Below are positions 1-8,687 of a stretch of DNA of 64,000 nucleotides, one piece after another. The notes below the pieces were generated by a model. The model did not search any database, had not been told where the DNA came from, and saw nothing but the letters and a program-made list of their open reading frames with translations. The DNA is from Marinimicrococcus sp033875255 (GTDB taxonomy: Bacteria; Pseudomonadota; Alphaproteobacteria; Geminicoccales; Geminicoccaceae), in the NCBI GenBank assembly GCA_033875255.1, contig JAWZSN010000001.1, forward strand, positions 62,001 to 126,000, read 5' to 3'. Position numbers and translations under genes: made by a program. Position 1 is the first letter of the stretch, and each line of letters starts with the position of its first letter.

Positions 1-1050
1 CGTGTCGGGATGGGCCTCGAGCAGCGGCGGCGGCAGGTCGGTCATGGCCCGCTCGCGGTCGATCTGCTCGCGCAGCCGGCCGGCATAGCTCTTCTCGATC
101 AGCGTCTCCATCGGCGAGGCGGCGTGCGCCGGGTCGGCCAGGAAGAGATCGCGGTCGCGGTAGGCGAGCTTGGCCGCCTCGGCCAGAAGATGGTGCCGCT
201 CCGCCCCGTTCGGGTCGAGCGAGGCCATGTCGTAGCCCTCGAGAATGTTGAGCATCAGGAGGGTGATCACGCCCTGCCCGTTGGGCGGGCACTGATAGAC
301 CCGGACGTCACGGTAGGCGGTATGGATCGGCTCGACGAACTCCGCCTCGGCGGCGGCGAAGTCCTCGTAGCCCTGCAGGCCACCCATGCTCTGCAGGGTG
401 GTGGCCATCGCCTCGGCGATCTCGCCCGTGTAGAAGGCCTTCGCTCCGCCCTCGGCGACCCTGCGAAGGGTGCGGGCGAGCGTCGGCAGGCGGACGATGC
501 GGCCCACTCCCGGCGCCTTGCCGCCCGGCAGGTAGATCGAGCGGCCGCCGGCGCTGCGCTCCAGGGTGGGGGTGCAGCGCTTCCAGTCGAAGGCCACCCG
601 CGGGCTTACCGGGAAACCCTCTTCCGCGTAGCGGATGGCGGGCTGCAGCAGCTCGCCGAGGCTGCGGCTGCCATGAGCCTCGACCAGCTTCTCCCAGGCG
701 GCGATGGCACCGGGAATGGTGACGCTGTGCGGGCTGCCGCTGCCGAGCTCGGTGACGCCCAGCTCCGCGAGACGCTCGGGCGTGGCCGCAGCCGGCGCCC
801 GACCGGAGCCGTTCAGCGCCACGACGCCGCCGGAGGCGGGGGCGTAGAGCACGAAACAGTCGCCGCCGATGCCGGTCATCGCCGGCTCGACCACGCACAA
901 CGCCGCCACCGCCGCTACTGCCGCGTCGACGGCATTGCCGCCCTGACGCAGCACCTCGAGCGCTGTGGTCGTCGCCAGCGGATGCGACGTCGCCGCCATG
1001 CCGTTGGTGCCATAGGCCGCGGAGCGGCCGGGAATATGGAAATCGCGCAT
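1..1050 (-). CDS. Gamma-glutamyltransferase family protein (partial, 3' end outside window)
   Basis: 350 codons are open from an ATG at 1050 to the left edge with no stop. The product would cleave gamma-glutamyl bonds in glutathione and related compounds, as the N-terminal nucleophile hydrolase GGT family does. The N-terminus (FHIPGRSAAYG, then SHPLATTTALEVLRQGGNAVDAA and VEPAMTGIGGD) matches the conserved large-subunit start of this family, and NGQG followed by LNILEG lies near residues 285-300. No signal peptide is visible, so a cytoplasmic GGT-like enzyme (YwrD/acylase type) is likelier than a periplasmic one. The nucleophilic Thr at the small-subunit start would fall beyond the left edge and cannot be checked. 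A GGAGG Shine-Dalgarno lies just upstream of the ATG. Confidence 0.9.
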   Translation of the reverse strand, partial: MRDFHIPGRSAAYGTNGMAATSHPLATTTALEVLRQGGNAVDAAVAAVAALCVVEPAMTGIGGDCFVLYAPASGGVVALNGSGRAPAAATPERLAELGVTELGSGSPHSVTIPGAIAAWEKLVEAHGSRSLGELLQPAIRYAEEGFPVSPRVAFDWKRCTPTLERSAGGRSIYLPGGKAPGVGRIVRLPTLARTLRRVAEGGAKAFYTGEIAEAMATTLQSMGGLQGYEDFAAAEAEFVEPIHTAYRDVRVYQCPPNGQGVITLLMLNILEGYDMASLDPNGAERHHLLAEAAKLAYRDRDLFLADPAHAASPMETLIEKSYAGRLREQIDRERAMTDLPPPLLEAHPDT

Positions 1051-1235
1051 GCTTTACCTCCCGGAGCACGGAGGTTCTAGGCGAGCGCGCACGTTCCGCC
1101 AAGCAGGCGCGGCGCGTGGCAGCCGCGCGGCTTTCGGGTGACGCGGTCGAGGCGCGCGCGTGGCCCGCCGAGCACCGGCCGCTTCACCACCGCGCCACCA
1201 TGCCGGCGGGCGATCCATGGGCTCCAGGACGCAGG

Positions 1236-1953
1236 TCAGGCCCGCTGGGTCTGCCGCGGCCGCACCTCCGTCCGCGGCCGCCCCGTGCGGTCGACGGCCG
1301 GGGCGGCGACAGGCCCGGGTTCGTTCATGCCGGGCATCGCGTCCCGCCCTGCGCGCTGCTCCAGGAGCCAGCCCATGACCCGCGCCGTGTCGGCGGCCGC
1401 TTCCGCCTCCATCCGCGCGATCTGCGCGCTCATGTCCGGCCCCGGCGTTGGCTGCCGGGCGGCCGATCCCGGCTCCCGCATCGGCCCCGGCGTCGGCTCC
1501 CTGGCGGCAGGCCCTGGCCGCTCCTCCCTGAGCGCTTCCAGCTCGCGCACCGCACGCTCGTGATCCCGCTCCAGCCGCGCCCGGTAGCGCAGGACCGTGG
1601 CCGGCGAGGGCAGCCCCGCCTCGCGCAGCGCCGCCGCCCCCTCGAGCGCCACGTCCATCACGCGAAACTCCAGCGCATCCAGCCGCTCCGCGCGCACCAT
1701 CCCCATCGCCATCTGCCGCACCCAATGCATCTCCGCGGCATCGGCCGGGCGATGGCGCGCCGTGAGCGCATCGAGCAGACCCCGCAGATGCGCTTCCTCC
1801 GGGAAGCTCGGGTTCGTCCGTGCCGCGAACGGCCCGTGCCTCGCGGCATTTGGGGGCACTCGCCGCCTTGCCCTCCTGCGTCACCGGTTCCCGAAAGAGG
1901 GCGCTGTTGCGGCGGGAGGCGTCGGATCGGGCGGGTATGGGGGCATTGGGCAT
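1236..1953 (-). pseudogene. Frameshifted gene for an uncharacterised small protein (RRN-GPVT-EGK-NAxxHG family)
   Basis: Two overlapping reading frames together give one protein. The first starts at ATG 1953 and reads SRRNSALFREPVTQEGKAASA. The second, one base shifted, continues NAARHGPFAARTNPSFPEE and runs about 200 residues to the stop at 1236. The joined motif is the characteristic N-terminus of a widespread uncharacterised family whose members read roughly RxNAxxSTGPxTxxGKxxSxxNAxxHG. The break coincides with a run of five C on the coding strand at about 1853-1857; four C would restore the frame. The C-terminal half is rich in Pro, Arg and Glu and carries a short repeat (REPTPGP, then RQPTPGP). 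It is either a true pseudogene or a sequencing error in a homopolymer. Function is unknown. Confidence 0.6.
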
Positions 1954-2372
1954 GGCCGCCTCGCTGAGGAAAGGAGAAAGGGTGAGGCGAGGGTGGCATG
2001 ACGGAGGAATAAATACCGAGCCGTGGCCGGAGCCTGCCTGGTGGCCAGGCGGCTGCAGCCTGCTTGATGGCCGCGGAGGACGGCTCTCGCCCTCGAGCAG
2101 AGCGCCGAAGACCCACCGGTCGATCGCCACGCTGCGTACCGGAGCGCCGGCATCGCCGCCGGCTCGCGAACGACCAGGAGAGGAAATGGAGCCGCGCGCA
2201 GCGCCTTGCCGGGCATCGCTGCGGCGGGCGGGCCGCGGCCGCCGTTTGTTTACTGCGTCTTCACACTTCTCGGCCATTCTGCCGGGGCCGGGCGCATTGC
2301 CGGTGCTGGACGAAGGAGGCGGCCTTGCGGGAGCATTCGTGCCCCGGGCAGGAAACGGGTGGCACTATCGTC
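1954..2372. other. Intergenic stretch without a recognisable gene
   Basis: About 420 bases between the frameshifted gene and rlmH. Reading frames here are open only because of high GC content, and none resembles a known protein. A small perfect hairpin (GCCTGG-TGG-CCAGGC) lies at 2036-2050, and one copy of a dispersed intergenic repeat lies at 2191-2227. I see nothing else. Confidence 0.5.
2191..2227. repeat. Dispersed intergenic repeat, copy A
   Basis: 37 bases that match 21141-21177 at 32 positions without gaps. Both copies lie in gene-free stretches and share the cores GCCGCGCGCAG, GCCTTGC and GCGGCGG. It could be a low-copy intergenic element, or a chance match favoured by the high GC content. 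Confidence 0.35.
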
Positions 2373-2831
2373 TCAGCCGCGGTGGTAAGGGTGGCCGGAG
2401 AGGATGGTGGAGGCGCGGTAGACCTGCTCGGCCAGCAGCACGCGGACCATCTCGTGAGGCCAGGTCATGCGGCCGAAGGCGAGCTTGAGGTCGGCCCGGG
2501 CGAGAAGCTCCGGGGCGTGGCCGTCGGCGCCGCCGATCAGGAAGGCGATACAGCGGCGGCCCTGGTCGCGCATTACCCCCAGGCGGTGGGCGAAGGTCTC
2601 GCTGTCCTGCAGCTCGCCATGCTCGTCGAGGGCGATAATAGCCGCTCCATCGGGCACTGCAGCAAGCAGCAGCCGGGCCTCCTCGGCGGCCAGCTTGTGC
2701 GGATCGACACGACCGCGCGGCTGTACCTCGATGGTCTCGAACGGCCAAGGGCAGCGCCGAGCATAGCGCTCGACCAGCTCGGCGATGGCCTTGTCGCGCG
2801 ACCTGCCGACCGCGATCAGCAGGACCCGCAC
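2373..2831 (-). CDS. rlmH: 23S rRNA (pseudouridine1915-N3)-methyltransferase RlmH
   Basis: This SPOUT methyltransferase methylates pseudouridine 1915 in helix 69 of 23S rRNA on the assembled 70S ribosome. The 152-residue protein has the family start MRVLLIAVGR, the central ALDEHGE motif, FLIGGADGH near residue 100, which forms the SAM-binding knot, and the C-terminal LLAEQVYRA...HPYHRG that completes it. The length is typical (about 155). It is the last gene of the rplU-rlmH operon and starts at an ATG next to the rsfS stop codon, so the two are probably translated in tandem. Confidence 0.95.
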   Translation of the reverse strand: MRVLLIAVGRSRDKAIAELVERYARRCPWPFETIEVQPRGRVDPHKLAAEEARLLLAAVPDGAAIIALDEHGELQDSETFAHRLGVMRDQGRRCIAFLIGGADGHAPELLARADLKLAFGRMTWPHEMVRVLLAEQVYRASTILSGHPYHRG

Positions 2832-3128
2832 CTAGTCGGCGCCGAGGGCGACCCGCTGCTCGCGGGCCGGCGGGGCGACCGACCACAGCTTCTCGATGGC
2901 ATAGAGCTCCCGCGTCTCGGCGCGGAACAGGTGCACGATGACGTCGAAGGCGTCGATCAGCACCCAGCTGCTCTCGCCCACGCCTTCGGCGACGACGCCC
3001 TTGTAGCCCGCCGCCTTGAGGCGCTCGACGAGCTTCTCGGCCATGGTGTCGAGGTGGCGCTGCGAGGTGCCGGTGGCGACCACCATGGCATCGGCGATAG
3101 TCGTCTTGCCCGCGAGGTCGACCACCAC
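2832..3128 (-). CDS. rsfS: Ribosome silencing factor RsfS (start uncertain)
   Basis: RsfS binds ribosomal protein L14 and blocks subunit joining in starvation. The body is typical: VVDLAGKTTIADAMVVATGTS, then SSWVLIDAFDVIVHLF and LYAIEKLWS. The only standard start in frame is GTG 3128, giving 98 residues. However, the frame stays open upstream to the nadD stop, and residues 5' of the GTG (LLDIVTSSLEADKAIDA) align with the conserved first helix of the family. That stretch contains no ATG, GTG or TTG. Candidates are a CTG at 3176 or an ATA at 3230, the latter 8 bases after GGAG, which would give 132 residues. The annotated start therefore probably truncates the protein. Confidence 0.85.
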   Translation of the reverse strand: MVVDLAGKTTIADAMVVATGTSQRHLDTMAEKLVERLKAAGYKGVVAEGVGESSWVLIDAFDVIVHLFRAETRELYAIEKLWSVAPPAREQRVALGAD

Positions 3129-3263
3129 CGCGTCGATGGCCTTGTCGGCTTCGAGCGAGCTGGTGACGATGTCCAGGAGGGCTGGGGCAGAGGCGGGGGC
3201 GGCGGAGGTATCAGGGGCGGACGTACTTATCTCTCGAACTCCAGGCAGGCGCTTCGTCCGCCT

Positions 3264-3884
3264 TCAGGGTTGGGCCGCCGCGCGCCGGATTTCCGTGCTC
3301 GAGGCGGGATGCGGGCGCAAGCGAAGGAACACCCAGGCCGGCGGCGCGCAGGCGGCGAGCTCTGCGGCACGCGCGTCGCTCAACCTCGCCCCGGCGAAAC
3401 GCGTCGCTGCGGCGCCGGCCAGGGCACCATAAGAATAGGGATCGCGCTCGAAGACCGCAATGGGACAGGCACGCATTACCTGCTCCCAGTGCCGCCAGCG
3501 CGGCAGCTGCGCCAAATTGTCCGCGCCGATCAGCCAGACGAAGCGATGTTCCTTCCAGCTTGCCAGCCGCTTGAGCGTGTCGGCGGTGTAGCGTGTGCCC
3601 AGCCTGCTCTCCAGCGAGGTCACACGCACTGCCGGGTGGCGCGCCACGGCGCGCGCGGATGCCAGCCGCTCTTCCAACGGCGCCATGCCGGCGCGCGGCT
3701 TCAGCGGATTTTGCGGCGAGACCAGCCACCAGACCTGGTCGAGCTGCAGGCGGCGCAGCGCTTCCAGGCTCACATAGAGGTGACCGTCATGGGCCGGGTT
3801 GAAGGAGCCGCCCAAAAGGCCCACCCGCAGCGGCTCGCGGCCGGGAGGCGGGGCTGGCTCCGCCCTCGGCGACAGCAGGCGCAC
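3264..3884 (-). CDS. nadD: Nicotinate-nucleotide adenylyltransferase NadD
   Basis: NadD adenylylates nicotinate mononucleotide to deamido-NAD in NAD biosynthesis. The nucleotidyltransferase GGSFNPAHDGHL motif (HxGH type) lies about 25 residues in, followed by VWWLVSPQNPLK, RYTADTL, the WLIGADNL motif and a C-terminal SSTEIRR in place of the usual SSTxIR. From GTG 3884 the protein has 206 residues, typical for alphaproteobacteria, whose NadD often has a short N-terminal extension. A GTG at 3941 would overlap the end of proA by 16 bases and is a less likely alternative. It lies between proA and rsfS as in related genomes. Confidence 0.92.
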   Translation of the reverse strand: MRLLSPRAEPAPPPGREPLRVGLLGGSFNPAHDGHLYVSLEALRRLQLDQVWWLVSPQNPLKPRAGMAPLEERLASARAVARHPAVRVTSLESRLGTRYTADTLKRLASWKEHRFVWLIGADNLAQLPRWRHWEQVMRACPIAVFERDPYSYGALAGAAATRFAGARLSDARAAELAACAPPAWVFLRLRPHPASSTEIRRAAAQP

Positions 3885-3925
3885 CCGACGGCGCAGGCCG
3901 CCGGTGGGGTCGGCCGCCTCGCGCT

Positions 3926-5203
3926 TCAGCCCGGCCGGCACTGACCGCTGCCATGCACCAGATATTTGAAGCTGGTGAGCTGCTCGACGCCGACCGGGCC
4001 GCGGGCGTGCAACCGGCCTGTGGCGATGCCGATCTCCGCCCCCATGCCGAACTCGCCGCCGTCGGCGAACTGGGTCGAGGCGTTGTGCATGACGATGGCG
4101 CTGTCGACCGCGCCCAGGAAGCGGGCGGCCGCCGCAGCGTTCTCGGCGAGAATGCTCTCGGTGTGCTGCGAGCCGTGGCGGGCGATGTGGGCGATGGCCT
4201 CCTCGATTCCCTCCACCAGCTTCACCGCGAGGATGGCATCGAGATATTCGGTGTCCCAGTCGCTCGCGGCGGCCGGCCGGGCGCGCGGCTCGATCCGGCA
4301 GACGCCCTCGTCGCCGCGGATCTCGCAGCCGGCCGCGATCAGCGCGTCCAGCACCGGCGGCAGCAGGGCAGCGGCGACGCTGCTGTCGCACAGCAGGGTC
4401 TCGGTGGCCCCGCAGATGCCGGTGCGGCGCATCTTGGCGTTGAGGACCACCTCGACGGCCTTTTCCCGATCGGCGCTCTCGTGGAGATAGGTGTGGCAGT
4501 TGCCTTCGAGATGGGCCAGCACCGGGATCCGGCTTTCCTCGTAGACTCTCTCGATCAGCGAGCGCCCGCCGCGCGGGATGATGACGTCGATGCTCTCGCT
4601 CATGCGCAGCATCATCCCGACCGCCGCGCGCTCGGTGGTGGGCGGCATCTGGACGGCAGCGACCGGCAGACCGGCCTCCTCGAGCCCCTGCTGCAGGCAG
4701 GCGAGGATGGCGCGCGAGGAGAAGAAGCTCTCCGAGCCGCCGCGCAGGATGGCGGCATTGCCGGCCTTGAGGCACAGCGCGCCGGCGTCGGCCGTGACGT
4801 TGGGGCGGCTCTCGTAGATGATCCCGATAACCCCCAGCGGCACCCGCACCCGGGCGATGTCGAGCCCGTTGGGGCGCTGCCAACGGGCGAGCTCGGCACC
4901 GACCGGATCGGGCAGGGCGGCGATGGCCTCGAGCCCTGCGGCCATGGCCTCGACGCGCCTCTCGTCGAGCAGCAGACGGTCGAGCATGGCGTCGCCAAGG
5001 CAGCGCTCGCGCGCCGCCTTCATGTCGCGCCCGTTGGCCTCGATGATGGCGTCCGCCCGGGCGCGCATGGCCGCCGCGGCCGCCCGCAGCGCCCGGTCCT
5101 TGGCCTCGCCGGGCACCTGCCCGAGCCTTCGCGCCGCCTCGCGGGCGGCAGCGCCCAGCGCCCGCATGCCCTGTTCCAGATCGTCCTCGATGACCGTCGT
5201 CAT
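3926..5203 (-). CDS. proA: Glutamate-5-semialdehyde dehydrogenase ProA
   Basis: ProA reduces gamma-glutamyl phosphate to glutamate-5-semialdehyde with NADPH, the second step of proline synthesis. The 425-residue protein has the aldehyde-dehydrogenase fold, with VPLGVIGIIYESRPNVT near residue 120, LKAGNAAILRGGSE near 145, and the catalytic cysteine probably in RRTGICGATETLL near 285. The C-terminus HARGPVGVEQLTSFKY is the family signature. Its partner proB lies 3.5 kb upstream on the same strand, separated by two unrelated genes, whereas proB and proA are normally adjacent. Confidence 0.95.
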   Translation of the reverse strand: MTTVIEDDLEQGMRALGAAAREAARRLGQVPGEAKDRALRAAAAAMRARADAIIEANGRDMKAARERCLGDAMLDRLLLDERRVEAMAAGLEAIAALPDPVGAELARWQRPNGLDIARVRVPLGVIGIIYESRPNVTADAGALCLKAGNAAILRGGSESFFSSRAILACLQQGLEEAGLPVAAVQMPPTTERAAVGMMLRMSESIDVIIPRGGRSLIERVYEESRIPVLAHLEGNCHTYLHESADREKAVEVVLNAKMRRTGICGATETLLCDSSVAAALLPPVLDALIAAGCEIRGDEGVCRIEPRARPAAASDWDTEYLDAILAVKLVEGIEEAIAHIARHGSQHTESILAENAAAAARFLGAVDSAIVMHNASTQFADGGEFGMGAEIGIATGRLHARGPVGVEQLTSFKYLVHGSGQCRPG

Positions 5204-5287
5204 GCCGCCTCCGATACCATGGCGCCTTCCTACCAGAGCAGGGGCGGACGGTCACCAAGACGGCCCGCCGCATCGAGGCGGCGCGGG

Positions 5288-7087
5288 TCAGGGGGTGGCG
5301 CGGCGCCGTGCCGGGCCGGCGATCAGCGAGAGATTGTGGGCGGTATTGATGAGGCCCACATGCGAGAGCGCCTGGGGAAAGTTGCCGAGCTGGCGGCCGA
5401 GCCGCGGGTCGTACTCCTCGGCCAGCAGCCCCACGTCGTTGCGCAGGGCGAGCAGCCGCTCGAAGACCGCCTCCGCCTCCTCGTGCCGGCCCATGAGCGC
5501 CAGATTGTCGGCCAGCCAGAAGGAGCAAATCAGGAAATAGCCCTCGCCCGCGGGCAAGCCGTCGACGCCGGTCGAGGTGCGGTAGCGCAGCAGCAGCCCG
5601 TCATGCTCGAGGTCCTGGCGGATCGCCTCGAGTGTGCCGGCGATGCGCGGGTCCTCGGGGGGCAGGAAACCCACGAGCGGCAGCATGAGGGCCGAGGCGT
5701 CCAGTACCTCGTCGTCGTCATAGGCCTGGACGAAGGCGTTGCGCTTCCGGCTGAAGCCCTTCTCGCAGACGTCGGCGTGGATGCGGTCGCGCAGGACCCG
5801 CCAGCGCCCGGCGTCGCCCTCGAGGCCGAAGCGCTCGACCGCCTTGACGGCGCGGTCGAAGGCGACCCAGGCCATCGCTTTGGAATGCGTGAAGTGGCGC
5901 CTTCCGCCGCGCACCTCCCAGATTCCCTCGTCAGGCTCCTGCCAGCGTTCCTCGAGCGCCCGCAGGAGGACTTTCTGGAACTCCCATGCATCGCCGTCGT
6001 GCTGGAGCTCCAGGCGCCGGCCCTGGTGGCCGATGTCGAGGATCTCGCCATAGACGTCGAGCTGGAGCTGGCTGTGGGCGGCATTGCCGATTCGTACCGG
6101 CCGGCTGCCCTCGTAGCCATCGAGCCAGGGAAGCTCGCACTCGGCAAGCCAACGCTCGCCGCGCACGCCATAGAGGATCTGCAGTTGCTCGGGTCGGCCG
6201 GCGGCGGTGCGCAGCAGCCAGCAGCGCCATGCCTCGGCTTCCTCCCGGTAGCCCGAGAGCATCAGGGCATAGAGGGTGAAGGTGGCATCCCGGATCCAGC
6301 AGAACCGGTAATCCCAGTTGCGCACGCCGCCCAGCTGCTCGGGCAGCGAGGTGGTGGCCGCTGCGGCGATGCCGCCCGAGGGCGAGTAGGTCAGCGCCTT
6401 GAGGGTCAGGAGCGAGCGCAAGACCGGCTCGCGCCAGCGGCCGTCGACCGTGCATCTGGCCGACCAGTCCTGCCAGTAGCGCTCGGTGGTGGCGAGCATG
6501 GCCTCCTCGTCGGCCTTCTCGGGGCGCTCGCGGTAGGAGGTGCAGGCGATGAGGCGGAAGGGCAGGCGGTCGCCCTTGCGGACGGTGAACCGCGCCTCGG
6601 TGCGAAAGTTGCGCCCCTCCAGCGGCACCGGCGCGATAAGCTCCAGGGCCTCGGGGCCGGCCACCGCGCGGATGCCCTCCGGCGTGCGCCGCACCCAGGG
6701 CACGGTGGCGCCGTAATCCATGCGCATGATGAGCTCCATGCCCATGTCGACGGACCCTTCACGACCCTCGACGATGCGCACGATGTCGGCGATCTCGCTG
6801 CCATGGGCCACCGGCATGAAGTCGATGACGGCCACCACCCCATCGTCGGTCTCGAACTCGGTCTCGAGGATCAGCGTGTCGCCGCGATAGCGCCGCCGGC
6901 AGGCCTTCACGGGGGCCTGCGGGGCCATCAGCCAGCGGCCGTTGTCGCTGGTGCCGAGCAGGGCGGCAAAGCAGGCGGGGCTGTCGATGCGGGGCAGGCA
7001 GAGCCAGTCGATGGAGCCGTCGCGACCCACCAGCGCGCAGGTGAGCGTGTCGCCGATGACGGCGTAATCCTCGATCCGCTGGGCCAT
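5288..7087 (-). CDS. Glycoside hydrolase family 15 protein (glucoamylase/trehalase-like)
   Basis: 599 residues with the two-part GH15 architecture. An N-terminal domain starts RIEDYAVIGD and contains GSIDWLCLPRIDSPACFAALLG. A catalytic alpha/alpha barrel contains GGVRNWDYRFCWIRDATFTLYAL, the hallmark WIRD motif of family 15, and later HSKAMAWVAFDRAV. There is no signal peptide, so it acts in the cytoplasm. Bacterial members of this type hydrolyse alpha,alpha-trehalose or short alpha-1,4/1,6-glucans, and the substrate cannot be decided from sequence. It follows the efflux MFS gene by 36 bases and lies 84 bases before proA, so it is co-oriented inside the proB-proA interval. No trehalose-synthesis genes are in the window. 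Confidence 0.85.
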   Translation of the reverse strand: MAQRIEDYAVIGDTLTCALVGRDGSIDWLCLPRIDSPACFAALLGTSDNGRWLMAPQAPVKACRRRYRGDTLILETEFETDDGVVAVIDFMPVAHGSEIADIVRIVEGREGSVDMGMELIMRMDYGATVPWVRRTPEGIRAVAGPEALELIAPVPLEGRNFRTEARFTVRKGDRLPFRLIACTSYRERPEKADEEAMLATTERYWQDWSARCTVDGRWREPVLRSLLTLKALTYSPSGGIAAAATTSLPEQLGGVRNWDYRFCWIRDATFTLYALMLSGYREEAEAWRCWLLRTAAGRPEQLQILYGVRGERWLAECELPWLDGYEGSRPVRIGNAAHSQLQLDVYGEILDIGHQGRRLELQHDGDAWEFQKVLLRALEERWQEPDEGIWEVRGGRRHFTHSKAMAWVAFDRAVKAVERFGLEGDAGRWRVLRDRIHADVCEKGFSRKRNAFVQAYDDDEVLDASALMLPLVGFLPPEDPRIAGTLEAIRQDLEHDGLLLRYRTSTGVDGLPAGEGYFLICSFWLADNLALMGRHEEAEAVFERLLALRNDVGLLAEEYDPRLGRQLGNFPQALSHVGLINTAHNLSLIAGPARRRATP

Positions 7088-7123
7088 CCGCTGCTCCTCG
7101 TGCCGTTGCCCCAGGCCAAGAGA

Positions 7124-8668
7124 CTAGGAGCGCCGGGCCGCGGAGCCAGTCCCTTCTGCGCGGAAAACGGGCCCGGGCCGCCGCTCGCGGGTGACCAGGC
7201 GATAAACGGCGGCGCCAGCCAGGAGCAGCAGCGCCGCGCCCGCGGTGGTGGCGTCGAAGGCCGCCTCGAAGGCTTCGCGGCCGGCACCGGCCAGGCGCTC
7301 GGCCGCCGGTGCCGGCAGTTCGGCCGCGGCGCCCAGCGCCTCGTCGAGCGACAGGCGGACCGCAGCCGGAACACTGATGGCGATCTCCTTGGGCAGCACG
7401 AGCCAGGTCGTGTAGACGGCGGTCATCAGGCTCCCGAACATCGCGATGCCGAACGTGCTGCCCAGCTCGAAGGCGACCTCCTCGATCGACGCCGCCATGC
7501 CGGCGCGGCCGGGCGGGCTCTCCGTCATGATCGAGGAGGAGGCGGCGGTCATGGCGCCGCCGATGCCGATCCCGAAGAGCGCCAGCCAGGCGAGCTGCGG
7601 CCAGGAGACCGTGGCGCCGGCGCCGGGCGGGGCGAGCAGAAGCCCGCCGAGCCCGAGACCCGCCAGCAGGAGGCATGCCGAGGTCACCGGCCGTGCGCCG
7701 GCCCGGTGCAGGAGGAGACCGGCCAGCGGCCCAGCCAGGAAGGCACCGATGGGGGTGGGCGCGATGGCGAGCCCCGCCTCGAGCGGCGAGAGCCCCAGCA
7801 CCAGCTGGAGATGCTGGCCCAGCACCAGCTCGAAGCCCATCAGCACCATGGAGGCCAGCAGGGCCGCTCCCACGGCGGCGGAGAAGGGCCGGTTGCGGAA
7901 CAGGCCGAAGTCGATCAAGGGATGCGCCGCGCGGTTCTGGCGGCGGACGAAGAGGGTGAGGAAGAAGAGACCGCCGCCGGCCGAGACGAGCAGGGCCGGC
8001 AGCGCGATGTCGCGCTTCGCCAGCTCCTTGATGGCGTAGACCAGGCCGAAGAGGCCGAGCATCACCTGGAGCGAGGCCACGAGATCCCATGGGCGGGGGG
8101 AGAGGCTCGCCGGGCGCGGGACGAGGATCAGGGCCAGCGGCAGCACGAGGGCCACGACCGACACGTTGATGAGAAAGACCGAGCCCCACCAGAAGTGCTC
8201 GAGCAGCGCCCCGCCCAGAACCGGGCCGATGGCAGCGCCGCCCGAGGCGATCGAGGCCCATATGCCGATCGCCACGGCGCGCTGGCCGGGATCCTCGAAG
8301 CTCTGGCGGATGATCGCCAGGGTAGCCGGCATCATCATCGCCCCGCCGACGCCCAGGAGTGCCCGGGCGGCGATCAGGAGGGCGGGGGAGGGGGCGAAGG
8401 CGCTGGCCAGCGACGCGCCGCCGAAGACCAGGAGACCGGCGATGAAGAGCCGCCGGTGGCCGAGCCGGTCGCCCAGCGTCCCCAGGCCGGGCAGCAGCCC
8501 GGCCACCACGAGCGGGTAGATGTTGACGATCCACAGCCGTGCCGAGGCGCTCGCCGCGAGCTCGCGGGTCAGCACCGGCAGGGCGGTGAACAGCACGGTG
8601 GCGTCCACCACGATCAGGAACAGCGCCGTGGCCACGACGATGAGGACCAGCCACGGGTTGCGCATCAC
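7124..8668 (-). CDS. MFS drug transporter of the DHA2 (14-TM, SmvA-like) family
   Basis: 514 residues, highly hydrophobic. Motif A occurs in the form GDRLGHRR (near residue 65). WIVNIYPLVVAGLL lies in the second helix, and LLGVGGAMMMPATLAII with GPVLGGALLEHF (motif C, antiporter signature) in helices 4-5. This pattern matches SmvA/EmrB-type proton antiporters that export quaternary ammonium compounds and methyl viologen. The C-terminus ends in a cytoplasmic Arg-rich tail. It starts 19 bases after the proB stop, so it is probably co-transcribed with it. Substrate is not predictable. Confidence 0.88.
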   Translation of the reverse strand: MMRNPWLVLIVVATALFLIVVDATVLFTALPVLTRELAASASARLWIVNIYPLVVAGLLPGLGTLGDRLGHRRLFIAGLLVFGGASLASAFAPSPALLIAARALLGVGGAMMMPATLAIIRQSFEDPGQRAVAIGIWASIASGGAAIGPVLGGALLEHFWWGSVFLINVSVVALVLPLALILVPRPASLSPRPWDLVASLQVMLGLFGLVYAIKELAKRDIALPALLVSAGGGLFFLTLFVRRQNRAAHPLIDFGLFRNRPFSAAVGAALLASMVLMGFELVLGQHLQLVLGLSPLEAGLAIAPTPIGAFLAGPLAGLLLHRAGARPVTSACLLLAGLGLGGLLLAPPGAGATVSWPQLAWLALFGIGIGGAMTAASSSIMTESPPGRAGMAASIEEVAFELGSTFGIAMFGSLMTAVYTTWLVLPKEIAISVPAAVRLSLDEALGAAAELPAPAAERLAGAGREAFEAAFDATTAGAALLLLAGAAVYRLVTRERRPGPVFRAEGTGSAARRS

Positions 8669-8687
8669 GAGCTCCTGGCGGTGCGCC

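Noticed and set aside
2064..3944. A 626-codon plus-strand frame opposite rlmH, rsfS and nadD
   Set aside because: All three minus-strand genes carry clear family motifs, and the antisense frame has none.
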